Notes: a model not told the origin generated them from the letters alone. A stretch of 25,631 nucleotides of DNA from Chloroflexota bacterium (GCA_021845945.1 JAJZRD010000032.1:1-25631); one strand, 5' to 3'; positions 14,450 through 23,007 are shown, counted from the first letter of the stretch. Translations and numbers: made by a program.

Positions 14450-15514
14450 CTACCACTTGAAGGCTGCGGAGGTCCTGAAGGTGGTGGGAGCGAACCTGAA
14501 GTCGTCGATGTGTTTGTCGGTGAAGGGGATCCCGGTCAGCCGGAAGAAGCTTTCCCAGCCTACCCGCTCGATCCACTCACCCATCCGCTCGCCCTTGTGG
14601 GCGTGCTTGGCGTACACGTCGATGATCCCTTTGATAGCCTCCACCGTCTCGGGCCACCTGGGCGGGTTGTTGGGGAGGTACGGGATGGCCAGCCTGGAGA
14701 ACATGGGGGCACTCCTGGCGTTGGAGACCTTGCCACCCACGAAGATCGCCACGCCGTCGTTCTCGGGATCGGCGATCGGCATGGCCGGGCAAACGGTGTA
14801 GCAGTTGCCGCAGTACATGCAGCGCTCTTCGTTGATGATGACCCCCTTCTCCTTGGGGTTCGGCCGGATGGCGGCCGTGGGGCACGCCGCCACGATGTTG
14901 GGCACCTCACAGGTCTTGGCCAGCCGGTCGGCATCGACCTTGGGCGGCTTCCGGTGGATCCCCACGATGGCCAGGTCGGAGCAGTGGACCGCGCCGCACA
15001 TGTTCAGGCAGCAGGCCACGGCGATCCGGACCTTCGCGGGCAGCGTCATGCTCTCGAAGTAGGGCTGGACCTCGTCCATGATGGACTTCACCAGCGCGGA
15101 GGCGTCGGTCGCCGCGCTGTGGCAGTGGATCCACCCCTGGGTGTGGACGATGTTGCTGATGGAGTTGCCGGTTCCACCCACCGGGAAGCCCGCCTTCTTC
15201 ACCTCGGCGATGAGGGGCTGGATCTTGTTGGCGTCGGTGAGCAGAAACTCGATGTTGTGGCGGCTGGTGAAGCGCAGATGGCCATCGCAAAAGCTGTCGG
15301 CGACGTCACAGATCTCGCGGATGGTGTCGATGGCCATCAAGCGCGGAGAACCCACTCTCACGGTGTAGACGGCTGCGCCGGTCTCGGAGACGTGCTTCAG
15401 AACGCCCGGCTGCAACGTCTCGTGGTAGGCCCACTTCCCGTAGTTCTCCGCCATCACGGGAGGCATCATATCTTTGAAGGAAGGAGGGCCGAAGTCGGTT
15501 CTTACGTCTGTCAT
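14450..15514 (-). CDS. dsrB: Dissimilatory sulfite reductase beta subunit
   Basis: DsrB carries the active siroheme-[4Fe-4S] centre of the alpha2beta2 sulfite reductase. In the 354 residues the cluster/siroheme cysteines are visible in [12 protein letters not shown] (C168, C169, C173, C178) and in [12 protein letters not shown] (C202, C211). They are followed by an inserted ferredoxin domain, C232xxC235xxC238xxxC242P. The N-terminus carries [12 protein letters not shown] and a [19 protein letters not shown] segment, both strongly DsrB. I chose ATG at 15514, whose A overlaps the last base of the dsrA stop (TGATG); a GTG one codon earlier is possible. GAGGTG precedes it. The reductive direction is inferred from dsrD, not from this sequence alone. 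Confidence 0.97.
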   Translation of the reverse strand: MTDVRTDFGPPSFKDMMPPVMAENYGKWAYHETLQPGVLKHVSETGAAVYTVRVGSPRLMAIDTIREICDVADSFCDGHLRFTSRHNIEFLLTDANKIQPLIAEVKKAGFPVGGTGNSISNIVHTQGWIHCHSAATDASALVKSIMDEVQPYFESMTLPAKVRIAVACCLNMCGAVHCSDLAIVGIHRKPPKVDADRLAKTCEVPNIVAACPTAAIRPNPKEKGVIINEERCMYCGNCYTVCPAMPIADPENDGVAIFVGGKVSNARSAPMFSRLAIPYLPNNPPRWPETVEAIKGIIDVYAKHAHKGERMGEWIERVGWESFFRLTGIPFTDKHIDDFRFAPTTFRTSAAFKW

Positions 15515-16698
15515 CACTTCACCTCGTCAGGCTGCCAGAAGTAGTACGGATTGGACCTGGGGGCGAACACCATGGCCGGAGACGGCTCAAGGCCCATTTC
15601 GCGGAGGAAGCGGCCCATGCCCATCCGGTCTACCAGCTCGCCGACCCTCTCGCGGGATTTTCCGTGCTCGTCCCACCACTCCCAGATCTTCCCCAGCAGC
15701 TCTTTCAGCTCGTCGTAGGGGGGCTCCATCTTCATGAAGGGGACGATAACCCAGGACAGGTAGGCGCCACGAACGATGGGCGCCTTGCCGCCCAACATGA
15801 TGGTCGCACCCTTCTCGGTGCCGGGCCGGATCGCCTTGGGCATGTTGTTGAGGCAGTGCATGCAGCGCTTGCAGTCCTCGGCTGCCAGGGCCAGGGTGCC
15901 GTCCCGACCCAGCGACAGCGCCTTGGTGGGGCACTTGTCCACCACCTCGCCCTTCACGTCGAAGTCGGCGGCAATGTAGGCCTTCACGGCCTCCTGATCG
16001 ATCCGAAGGGCGCCCTTCCAGGTGCCGATGATGGCCAGATCCGAACGAGCAACGGAGGCGACGCAGTCGTTGGCGCACCCCGCCACCTTGATCTTGAACT
16101 TGTAGGGCCACATGGGCCGGTGGATCTCGTTCTGGAAGGTCGTGGTGACGTCGTGGCAGATCCCCAGGCTGTCGATGCAGGCGAACTCGCAGCGGGCCGG
16201 TCCGACGCAGGCGCTGGGCGTCCGCAGGTCGGAGCCGGATCCACCCAGATCGAATCCCGCCTCGCTCAGGGCGTTGAAGGCGTCCTGGATCTTGGCGGTC
16301 TGAGTGCCCAGCAGGATGATGTCACCCGTGGAGCCGTGCATGTTGGTGAGACCGGAGCCATACTGCTCCCAAACGTCGCACAGCTTGCGCAGGACGTCGG
16401 TGGTGTAGAACCAGCCGCTCGGTTGGTTTACCCGCATGGTGTGGAACTCGGCGGCGTTGGGGAACTGCTCGGGGACGTCGGAGTAGCGCCCGATCACGCC
16501 ACCGCCGTAACCCCTGACCCCCACCACGCCACCGTGCTTCCAGTGGACCTTCTTCTCCTCGTAGGAAAGCTCCAACTGCCCCACTAGGTCCTTGGCAGCG
16601 GCGTTCTTCTTCGCTCGCCGCTTCATCTCCTTGGCGAAGCTGGGCCAGCTCCCTTTCTCCAGCTCGTCCACCAACGGTGTCTTGGACTCTTCAGCCAT
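15514..16698 (-). CDS. dsrA: Dissimilatory sulfite reductase alpha subunit
   Basis: DsrA pairs with DsrB to reduce sulfite by six electrons. The 394 residues contain the siroheme/cluster ligands C164xxxxxC170 (CVGPARC) and C208xxxC212 (CANDC), and a ferredoxin domain with C256, C276, C279 and C282 (CKRCMHC). Other hallmarks are [25 protein letters not shown] and the Gly-rich [14 protein letters not shown] start at ATG 16698, with AGGAGGT about seven bases upstream. The codon before it is TTG and is less likely. dsrA follows the YeiH-like gene after a 186-bp gap with a hairpin, so dsrAB may have extra transcript control there. Confidence 0.98.
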   Translation of the reverse strand: MAEESKTPLVDELEKGSWPSFAKEMKRRAKKNAAAKDLVGQLELSYEEKKVHWKHGGVVGVRGYGGGVIGRYSDVPEQFPNAAEFHTMRVNQPSGWFYTTDVLRKLCDVWEQYGSGLTNMHGSTGDIILLGTQTAKIQDAFNALSEAGFDLGGSGSDLRTPSACVGPARCEFACIDSLGICHDVTTTFQNEIHRPMWPYKFKIKVAGCANDCVASVARSDLAIIGTWKGALRIDQEAVKAYIAADFDVKGEVVDKCPTKALSLGRDGTLALAAEDCKRCMHCLNNMPKAIRPGTEKGATIMLGGKAPIVRGAYLSWVIVPFMKMEPPYDELKELLGKIWEWWDEHGKSRERVGELVDRMGMGRFLREMGLEPSPAMVFAPRSNPYYFWQPDEVK

Positions 16699-16802
16699 CA
16701 ACCTACCTCCTACTTCCTACCCTCCTCGGTAGTCCGCTCAGAATTGCTCGACTGTACGCGCCCAGGATGGCCGCCATCGGCTCGAGCCGCGGGTCCCGGC
16801 GA

Positions 16803-16840
16803 GCGGTCTGGATGCGGCGATGGGCGCTATTCCAGACCGC
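16803..16840. repeat. 10-bp stem-loop in the gap between the YeiH-like gene and dsrA
   Basis: GCGGTCTGGA (16803-16812) pairs exactly with TCCAGACCGC (16831-16840) across an 18-base loop. It lies within the transcribed gap upstream of dsrA on the minus strand. It could be a processing or partial-termination structure that sets dsrAB level apart from the transporter gene. Confidence 0.45.
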
Positions 16841-16884
16841 CCGCTAGTCTCAAAGCGTGCCCACCACGCTGTAGCTTCCTCGGC

Positions 16885-18207
16885 CTAGCCGAGCGGCTTG
16901 GCGATGATCCCGCCAAACAGGAGGTTCGCCATGACGAAGCCGACTACCAAGTTGATCACCACCACGGTGGTGAAGGCGATGATCGGCTTCGATCCCATGG
17001 CGCGCACGTCCTGGATCCGGGTGTTGCAGCCGATGCACAGGAAGGCCAGGACGAACAGCCAGGTCCGGATGGTGGTCAGGTTCGCCGTCACGGCCGGCGC
17101 GAACTTGGCGCCGTACTGGACCGTCCAGGTGGTGGCCAGGAAGGAAACCAGCAGGAAGGCGATCACGAACTTGGGGAACCGGTCCCAGATCACCACGGGG
17201 CTGGGGAGGGGCTGGCCCTCTTTCCTCTCCCACCGGGTGACCGAGGCCACCGCCATGATGAAGGCCAGCACGCCGATCATCACGTCACGGTTCAGCTTCA
17301 CCAGGGTGAATGCCTGCACCGCCTTGTCCGAGATCATCGCGGCGGCCGCGAGGCCGGCCGCATCCGCCAGTTCCGACCCACCGATCCAGGCACCAGCCAC
17401 CACATGGCTGAGCCCCATAATGCGGGACAGGAAGGGCATCAGGAAGATCAGCACCAGGGCGTAGAGCACCACGAGGGAGACGATGTAGCCCACGTGCTTC
17501 TGGTTGGCCTTGACGCTGCCTCCCACGGCGATGGCCGCGGAGACTCCGCAGACCGATCCGCCGGCACCCAGCACCGCGGCGAAGGTGTTGTCGAAACCGA
17601 GCCGCTTGGAGACGATGAAGGCGACCGTGAAGCCGATGCCGACGATGACCACGGCCTCGAGGAAGCCCCAGCCACCACCCTGGACTACCGTGGTGAAGGG
17701 GAGGTTCACACCCAACAGCACGATGCCGGTCTTGATGAAGAACTCCGTCCTTCCGGCTCCAGCCCTGAACCACTCCGGAAGGCTCCAGGTGTTCCCGATG
17801 ACCAGCCCGATAAGCAGAGCCCAGAAGGGATACTCAAGACCGTAGGTCTTCAGCTCCGTCTGGCTACCCAGGATCAGCACCACCAGCGACAGCACGAAAA
17901 GCACGGTGAACGAGAGGATGTAATGCAACACCTTGCCCCCCATCACCGCGACGGCCACACCGGTGATCACGATCAGCATCAGGTACATGAAGATGTAGGC
18001 GTTGACGTTGGCGGCGAAATGGGCCCCCAGATTCGCCTTCGGCCACATCACTGGCATGGCGGTCTTGAGGATGTCCAGTGGAGAACCGGATACGAAAGCA
18101 CCGAAGGTGACTATCAGAAGGAACAGACCCAGGTACACGGCCCACCAGTCTTCGCTGGTGATCAAGACGCTGCGCTTCTTTGCGGGCTCAGCGTGCGCAA
18201 CAGCCAT
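16885..18207 (-). CDS. YeiH-family membrane transporter (putative sulfur-oxyanion exporter)
   Basis: This 440-residue, highly hydrophobic protein has roughly 12 membrane segments. The middle matches the YeiH (UPF0324, 'putative sulfate exporter') family: YPFWALLIGLVIGN, FFIKTGIVLLGVNL, the signature GGSVCGVSAAIAV (216-228), AGAWIGGSELADAAG, and a late FLCIGCNTRIQDVRA. It is about 90 residues longer than E. coli YeiH because of extra N-terminal helices. As first gene of the Dsr operon it probably moves sulfite, sulfate or a related anion, though direction and substrate are not proven for the family. ATG at 18207 follows GGAGGG by eight bases. Confidence 0.88.
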   Translation of the reverse strand: MAVAHAEPAKKRSVLITSEDWWAVYLGLFLLIVTFGAFVSGSPLDILKTAMPVMWPKANLGAHFAANVNAYIFMYLMLIVITGVAVAVMGGKVLHYILSFTVLFVLSLVVLILGSQTELKTYGLEYPFWALLIGLVIGNTWSLPEWFRAGAGRTEFFIKTGIVLLGVNLPFTTVVQGGGWGFLEAVVIVGIGFTVAFIVSKRLGFDNTFAAVLGAGGSVCGVSAAIAVGGSVKANQKHVGYIVSLVVLYALVLIFLMPFLSRIMGLSHVVAGAWIGGSELADAAGLAAAAMISDKAVQAFTLVKLNRDVMIGVLAFIMAVASVTRWERKEGQPLPSPVVIWDRFPKFVIAFLLVSFLATTWTVQYGAKFAPAVTANLTTIRTWLFVLAFLCIGCNTRIQDVRAMGSKPIIAFTTVVVINLVVGFVMANLLFGGIIAKPLG

Positions 18208-18864
18208 GGCTTACCCTCCTTTACTACTCGCGATCGTGCCTCACCGGCACTCGCACTGCCCGGAGTTGTGTTCCAGTGACCTTTCTTGCCTGTTCGAGCA
18301 TTTCGTTCTCCACACCCTCTTCGGCCGGCACCGCTGCCATCGGGGAGAGCTAGCGGACATCGGACCTCTGCTCAGCCCCCGACAGCTCTGGCTCCATCGT
18401 CGTCAGATGCCCCACGGCCGCAACTCTGGATGCGGCCCCGCAAACGTCGCGCTTTGGGCATCCCGAGGAGTCTGCGCAATACCGACTCTCGACATCCCCC
18501 CTTCGTCACGATGCGAACCCCGCGATGGTCCTCACGGGCAAGGCAAGCTCTCTCCGAGCCCTACGTCATCAGAAATCCGCGCTGGAGGGGAAGTGTCTCC
18601 AATTGACCTGCTCCAAGCCCTCGAAAAGCCAGGAAAGGTTCGACGCAAGCCGGACGGGAGGCATTAAGCCACCGGGGAGAGTCTAGGGGAGTGAGGGGCA
18701 AGAGGGGTATCCGGCGAACACCCTGTTTGCGATAGGGCAAACGCCCTAAGCTTGGTGGCGTGCTGGGGCCCCGGAAAGCCGTAGGAGCCGGCTCCTACAG
18801 AAAACGGACCGCGTCCGCTGACCCCATGCAACGTCAGCCTCGGCCGAAGGTCGAGAGGCTTCTA
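18208..18864 (-). promoter_or_regulatory. 657-bp leader/regulatory region of the Dsr operon
   Basis: No credible gene is found on either strand. It lies between the response-regulator stop and the first gene of the Dsr operon, so it should hold the operon promoter and regulator sites. Visible structure includes a 7-bp stem GGCCGCA/TGCGGCC at 18416-18437. There is also a GTTTGC...GCAAAC inverted pair at 18725-18742, with six bases between the arms, that could be an operator. An 18-base palindrome is at 18781. I could not assign a convincing -35/-10 or -24/-12 promoter. Read as a functional region by position; exact sites are unknown. Confidence 0.5.
18781..18798. repeat. Perfect 18-base palindrome with GTAG/CTAC ends
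   Basis: GTAGGAGCCGGCTCCTAC is fully self-complementary and is followed on the plus strand by AGAAAA. It lies 67 bases beyond the response-regulator stop (minus strand) and shares the GTAG foot with other hairpins in the window. Confidence 0.6.
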
Positions 18865-19515
18865 TTATGCCTCGATCAGGCCCGTTCGGATCGCGTATTT
18901 CACCAGTTCCGTCCGGCTGTGAAGGTCCAGCTTCTCCATGATGTTGGTGCGGTGGCCCGTCACCGTCTTGACGCTGAGGCAGAGCAAGTCGGCGATCTCC
19001 TGGTTGCTGCGCCCCTCCGCCACCAGCTTCAGCACCTCGATCTCCCGATCGGTCAGCTTGGAGTGGCGTCGTGCGGAGATGGTCCCGTCGGGTCGCAGGT
19101 AGTCCTCCACCACCGTCTTCGCCACGGAGGGATAGAGGAAGGTGCCGCCCTCGTGGACGGCCCGGATGGCTGAGATCAGCTCGGTGCCGGCAGCTTTCTT
19201 GAGGACGTAGCCGTCGGCGCCCGCCTTCAGAATGGGGAAGACGTACTCTCGGTTCTCGTGCTGGGTAAGGATCAGCACCTTCACGTTCTTGTGTCGGTCC
19301 TTGATCCGCCGTGTGGCCTCGAGCCCGTCCAGACCGGGCATGGCGATGTCCATCAGCACCACGTCGGGCAGAAGATCCCGGGCGCATTCGATGCCCGTCT
19401 GCCCATCGGGAGCCTCGCCGACCACCTCCACGTCTCTGGAGAGGGCCAGCAGGGCCCGGATCCCCTCCCTCAGGATGGCGTGGTCGTCAACTATCAGAAC
19501 CCGTATCTTGCCCAT
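18865..19515 (-). CDS. NarL/LuxR-type response regulator
   Basis: The protein has 216 residues. The receiver domain (1 to about 122) has the acidic pair D10/D11, phospho-acceptor D56 in VVLMDIAMP, T84 and K106. The C-terminal LuxR-type helix-turn-helix (about 150-210) reads LTDREIEVLKLVAEGRSNQEIA, then LSVKTVTGHRTNIMEKL. The ATG at 19515 lies inside the 3' end of the kinase gene (29-base overlap), so the two are surely a pair. It should bind DNA as a dimer after phosphorylation. The 657-bp leader of the Dsr operon starts just after its stop and is the most obvious target, but this is inferred from position. Confidence 0.95.
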   Translation of the reverse strand: MGKIRVLIVDDHAILREGIRALLALSRDVEVVGEAPDGQTGIECARDLLPDVVLMDIAMPGLDGLEATRRIKDRHKNVKVLILTQHENREYVFPILKAGADGYVLKKAAGTELISAIRAVHEGGTFLYPSVAKTVVEDYLRPDGTISARRHSKLTDREIEVLKLVAEGRSNQEIADLLCLSVKTVTGHRTNIMEKLDLHSRTELVKYAIRTGLIEA

Positions 19516-21946
19516 CAGCTTCGCCCCCGCCTTCAAGCAGGGGGACCTCCACCGTGATCTTGGTGCCGCCCCCCAACTCCGAGTATATGGCAAAGTTCCC
19601 GCCCAGCAGCTCCACCCGCTCCTTCATGCCCGCGAGGCCAAGCCCCCGCTTCTGGTCACCGGACCGCGCAAGCTCGGCCATGTCGAAGCCCCAGCCATCG
19701 TCCACGATGGTCATCACCGATCTATCCGGCTTCAGCGCCAGGGTGAGGATGACGCCCTGGGCCCCCGAGTGGTTCGCCACGTTGTTGACGGCCTCCTGAG
19801 CCACCCTGTATAGGGCAGTCTCGATCTGCGGAGCTAGGCGGCGCTCCTCGCCCGCCACCTCGAGCCGCACCTTGATCCCCACCTCGCCCAGGCGGGTCTC
19901 GGCATACCAGCGGATGGCCGCGATCAACCCCAGGTCGTCCAGCAGGGTGGGCCGCAGGGCGAAGATCAGCCGGTGGACCTCCTCCAGGGTGCTGACCGTC
20001 AACGTCCGCATGCGAGCCAGGCTTTCGCCGACGTCGCCCCCCTCGACCGCCTGCCCGGCAGCGGTCTCAACCGCCACCGCCAGGGCGGCCAGGGCCTGGC
20101 TGGTCTGGTCGTGCAATTCCCGGGCGATCCGCTTCCGCTCCTCCTCTTGGGCGGCGATCACCTTCAGCAGCAGCTCGCCGCGCATCCTCTCCTTGCGCTG
20201 AAGCTCCTCGTACAGCCGCGCGTTCTGGACGGCGACCGCGATCTGGTTGCTCACCGCGGTCAGCAGATCCATCTCGCTCTTGGAGAAACCACGCGGGGTG
20301 CGGGTGCCCAGACACATGGTACCCAGCAGGCCCCGAGTGGACTTGAAGGGCACCCGGACCATGCACCTCATCTTCTCGTTCCGCAGCACCGACTTCATCC
20401 CCCGGGCGTACCTGCCGGTGTCCTCCACCACTATCGGTTCACCGGCCTGAGCCGCGGTGGCGCACAGGCTGGCGCTGAGCCCCAGGTTCGCAGCGATCTG
20501 GGCTGCCTCCTGGGAAAGACCGTGATGGGTCGCCAGCTCCAGCTCGCCGGTGTGCTCGTCCACCAGGTAGATGGCCCCTGCCTCCATGCCGGTCAGCTTG
20601 AGGGCGTTGAGGAGCGCCCCATCCAGGATGGGCTGCAGGTCCAGCGATTGGTTGAGAGCCACAGCGATGGAATGCAGGACGGAGAGCCGATCGATGAGGG
20701 TCTGAAGGTGGTCACGGGACCTCTCCAGGTCGTCCCGGGATCGCTCCAACTCGGCGGTGCGCTCCTGGACCCGGCGGTCCAGCTCGGCGTTGCACGCCTT
20801 GATCTCCTCGATGGAGCGTTGGAGACGCCCCCTCATGTAGTCCAGGGCGCGCGCCAACTCGCCCACCTCGTCGCTGCCCCGGACCGCCACGGCCTCGCCC
20901 AGATTGCCGTCGGCGATCTTCCGCGCCGACAGTGTCAGAGATCGGATCGGTCCCACCATGCTCCTGGTGGTGAGCCAGACCATGAAGAGCGCCACCAGCA
21001 GGGAGATGGCCCCCAGACCCAGCACCTGCTGCTGCAGCCGGCGGGTCGGCTCCATCACCTCCTCCTCGGACTGTCTCAGCACCACCCCCCAGTCGATGCT
21101 CCTCAGAGGCGCAAAGGCCATGATGTCCCGGTTTCTGGAGGGTCCCTCGGAGGTGGAGTGGCACTCGTAGCAGGTGGTGACGGTGGGTTGCTTCTGGGCC
21201 ATCAGACCGGTGAAGTAGACCGCGTGGCTCTCGGGTCGGGGCATGTTCTGGTCGTCGGTGCTGGTCAGCATCATGCCCTCCGCATCCACCACGTCCACCC
21301 GACCGCTCTTGCCCAGAGCCAACTGCCGCAGCCAATGGCCCACGGTGGCACCCGAGAAGTCGACGGCGGCTCCCAGATAGCCTGCCCGCGCGCCCCCGGG
21401 AGCAGCCACAGGCACCAAGACCAGCGCCGACACGCCGCCCGGGGTGCGAACCCAGTCCACCGCCTCGGGCTTGCCGGAATCGAGAGCTTGGAGGGCACGC
21501 GGGCTCATCGCCGGGTAGGATACATCTCCCGAAGGTTCCACCTGGAGGAGCCGGCCGACGGGGTCGAAGAGCAGGACGCTGCCGGCGATGAAAGCTAAGC
21601 GGTGATTGGTGCTCTCCAGCAGGGCGCGAACGGCTTCCTGGTTGCCGGAGTGGAAGGGTGCGACGAGGTCCTGCGCGGACCAGGCGACCATGGCTGCGGC
21701 CTGCTCCAGAACGAAATCCAGATGCTCGGCGGCCATCTGGGCCAGGACGGCCCTCTCCTGAAAGCTGCGCTCGGTGCTTTCTTGCAGCGCTGAGAGCCCC
21801 AGGACGACAAAGAGGGTCATCAAGGCCAGAAGGCCGGAGGAGACCAGGAGAGCGATCCTAGACTGAAGACCCAAGGGGCGGGCCAGAGCTGGCCAACGCC
21901 ACCGGGCCGGCAACCATTGCCTCAATCTCGACGCCGAAGCGCTCAT
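19487..21946 (-). CDS. Membrane sensor histidine kinase with extracytoplasmic Cache-like domain carrying a heme-c motif, plus HAMP, GAF and HisKA_3
   Basis: This 819-residue kinase has membrane helix 1 at about 30-52, an extracytoplasmic sensor of about 250 residues resembling double Cache, and helix 2 at about 307-327. A HAMP linker (to about 380), a coiled coil (380-425) and a GAF domain (about 430-580) follow. The HisKA_3 phospho-acceptor is H612 in ARELHDQTSQAL, and the ATPase domain has QEAVNNVANHSGA and DDGWGFD. Within the sensor lies TCYECHS, a CxxCH motif (C259-H263, at 21158-21172), so the domain probably binds c-type heme covalently once exported. c-heme Cache/PAS sensors are known in Geobacter chemoreceptors. 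It would suit sensing of redox state, a gas or a sulfur ligand. It overlaps its regulator gene. Confidence 0.93.
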   Translation of the reverse strand: MSASASRLRQWLPARWRWPALARPLGLQSRIALLVSSGLLALMTLFVVLGLSALQESTERSFQERAVLAQMAAEHLDFVLEQAAAMVAWSAQDLVAPFHSGNQEAVRALLESTNHRLAFIAGSVLLFDPVGRLLQVEPSGDVSYPAMSPRALQALDSGKPEAVDWVRTPGGVSALVLVPVAAPGGARAGYLGAAVDFSGATVGHWLRQLALGKSGRVDVVDAEGMMLTSTDDQNMPRPESHAVYFTGLMAQKQPTVTTCYECHSTSEGPSRNRDIMAFAPLRSIDWGVVLRQSEEEVMEPTRRLQQQVLGLGAISLLVALFMVWLTTRSMVGPIRSLTLSARKIADGNLGEAVAVRGSDEVGELARALDYMRGRLQRSIEEIKACNAELDRRVQERTAELERSRDDLERSRDHLQTLIDRLSVLHSIAVALNQSLDLQPILDGALLNALKLTGMEAGAIYLVDEHTGELELATHHGLSQEAAQIAANLGLSASLCATAAQAGEPIVVEDTGRYARGMKSVLRNEKMRCMVRVPFKSTRGLLGTMCLGTRTPRGFSKSEMDLLTAVSNQIAVAVQNARLYEELQRKERMRGELLLKVIAAQEEERKRIARELHDQTSQALAALAVAVETAAGQAVEGGDVGESLARMRTLTVSTLEEVHRLIFALRPTLLDDLGLIAAIRWYAETRLGEVGIKVRLEVAGEERRLAPQIETALYRVAQEAVNNVANHSGAQGVILTLALKPDRSVMTIVDDGWGFDMAELARSGDQKRGLGLAGMKERVELLGGNFAIYSELGGGTKITVEVPLLEGGGEADGQDTGSDS

Positions 21947-22006
21947 AGACCTGTCCTGGGAGCAAGGTAGGTTTGCGCCGATTGTACATCAATAGGTCCG
22001 TTTGGA

Positions 22007-22960
22007 CTAGCCATCGCGGGCCAGCGGGGAGACCGGGCGACGGGGCGACGGGGCGGCGGGGCTACCGGGCCGCTGGGCCAGCAGCGATCCCGCCAGCACC
22101 AGGAAGCCCCCCAACAGCTGGCTGGGGGACAGCAGCTCGCCCAACAGGACGAAGGCGAAGACGGCCGCCGCCACCGGCTCGACGGTGGCAACGATGGCCG
22201 CCCGGCTCGCCTCCACCTGCTTGATCGCCGAAACGTAGAGTGCCCGCGAGGCCAGGGTCGGTCCCGCCGTCATCACGGCCAGCAGCAGCCACACCTCCAG
22301 GGGGTAGGGCCACAACGACACGCCGGGGAGTGCCAGCACCGGCACCAGGAAGAGGGTGGCGAAGGCCATGGAGTAGAAGTTGATGGTCCAATGGCTGTAC
22401 CGCTCCCGGGCACGCTTCCCCATGATGCCGAAGCTGGCGTAGGTGATGGCGGAGCCCAGGCCGGTGGCGATGCCCAGCGGGGTCACTACCGGAGCCCCCG
22501 ACTCCAGCCCCGCCACCAGGGTGCAGCCGGCGAAGGTGAGCAGCAGCGCCACCACCTTGGGTGGGGTTATCGCCTCCCCGAAGGCAAAGCGGGCCATGAT
22601 GGCCGCGAAGACCGGCGCCGTGTACAGCAGGACGGCGGCAGCCGCCACACTGGTGAGGCTGATGGTGTAGAGGTAGAGGGCGTAGAAAGCCGAGGTGCTG
22701 ATCAGCCCGAAGAGGGCCAGGAAGGGAAGATCCTGTCGCCGAACCCGCAGCCACGATCGGTTCGTGAAGAGGATCACCACCCCGAAGGCGAGGAAGCCGA
22801 GGGAGGTGCGGAAGAAGGTGAGGGACCACGGGCCCACCCCCAGGGCATAGAGCCCCTTGGTCATCGCGCCCAAGCTCCCCCACATGGTGGCGGCGAGGGC
22901 GATCAACCCGTAGTATTCCCACTGCCTGCCCTCGCCAGTGGTCTTCGGGCGCATCTCCAT
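22007..22960 (-). CDS. EamA-family (DMT superfamily) membrane transporter
   Basis: The 317-residue protein has about ten hydrophobic helices in two EamA repeats (roughly 18-148 and 160-295). Typical stretches are ATMWGSLGAMTKGL at the start of repeat 1, SVAAAAVLLYTAPVFAAI before its end, and ATVEPVAAAVFAFVLLGELLSPSQLLGG closing repeat 2. Such carriers export amino acids or other small metabolites; the substrate cannot be told. The last 20 residues (PGSPAAPSPRRPVSPLARDG) are encoded by a tandem CGACGGGG-like repeat, so the tail was probably added by repeat spread. It lies 60 bp before the kinase gene on the same strand and may be co-transcribed, but no link to sulfur metabolism is evident. ATG at 22960. 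Confidence 0.9.
   Translation of the reverse strand: MEMRPKTTGEGRQWEYYGLIALAATMWGSLGAMTKGLYALGVGPWSLTFFRTSLGFLAFGVVILFTNRSWLRVRRQDLPFLALFGLISTSAFYALYLYTISLTSVAAAAVLLYTAPVFAAIMARFAFGEAITPPKVVALLLTFAGCTLVAGLESGAPVVTPLGIATGLGSAITYASFGIMGKRARERYSHWTINFYSMAFATLFLVPVLALPGVSLWPYPLEVWLLLAVMTAGPTLASRALYVSAIKQVEASRAAIVATVEPVAAAVFAFVLLGELLSPSQLLGGFLVLAGSLLAQRPGSPAAPSPRRPVSPLARDG
22021..22072. repeat. Degenerate tandem CGACGGGG-like octamer repeat in the EamA gene 3' end
   Basis: The plus strand shows repeated units GACCGGGC, GACGGGGC, GACGGGGC, GGCGGGGC, TACCGGGC. They code for the Pro/Ser/Arg-rich tail of the transporter. Low-complexity runs of this type often lie between genes, so here one may have replaced the original stop. 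Confidence 0.5.
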
Positions 22961-22988
22961 GCTGAGGTCACCTGCCGATAGCAGTGGA

Positions 22989-23007
22989 GGCGGGTCTTGG
23001 ACCCGCC
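22989..23007 (-). terminator. 8-bp stem after the M20 peptidase gene
   Basis: GGCGGGTC (22989-22996), loop TTG, GACCCGCC (23000-23007). It lies 79 bases beyond the peptidase stop on the minus strand and before the EamA gene start. It resembles the GGCGGGT/ACCCGCC stem at 7611. No T-run is present. Confidence 0.45.

Noticed and set aside
16744..18279. A 511-codon plus-strand open frame opposite the YeiH-like gene
   Set aside because: Its product is an unnatural His/Asp/Gln-rich run with no recognisable fold; the opposite strand codes a clear membrane protein.
18286..18667. Small plus-strand frames in the dsr leader
   Set aside because: They have no ribosome site, no hydrophobic or domain pattern, and are rich in Ser/Arg/Pro as expected of random GC-rich frames.
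18614..18680. Possible GEMM (c-di-GMP) riboswitch, from a GACGCAAGCC string
   Set aside because: The partner motif GGCAAACC with its tetraloop hairpin is absent on the correct side, and no plus-strand gene follows.
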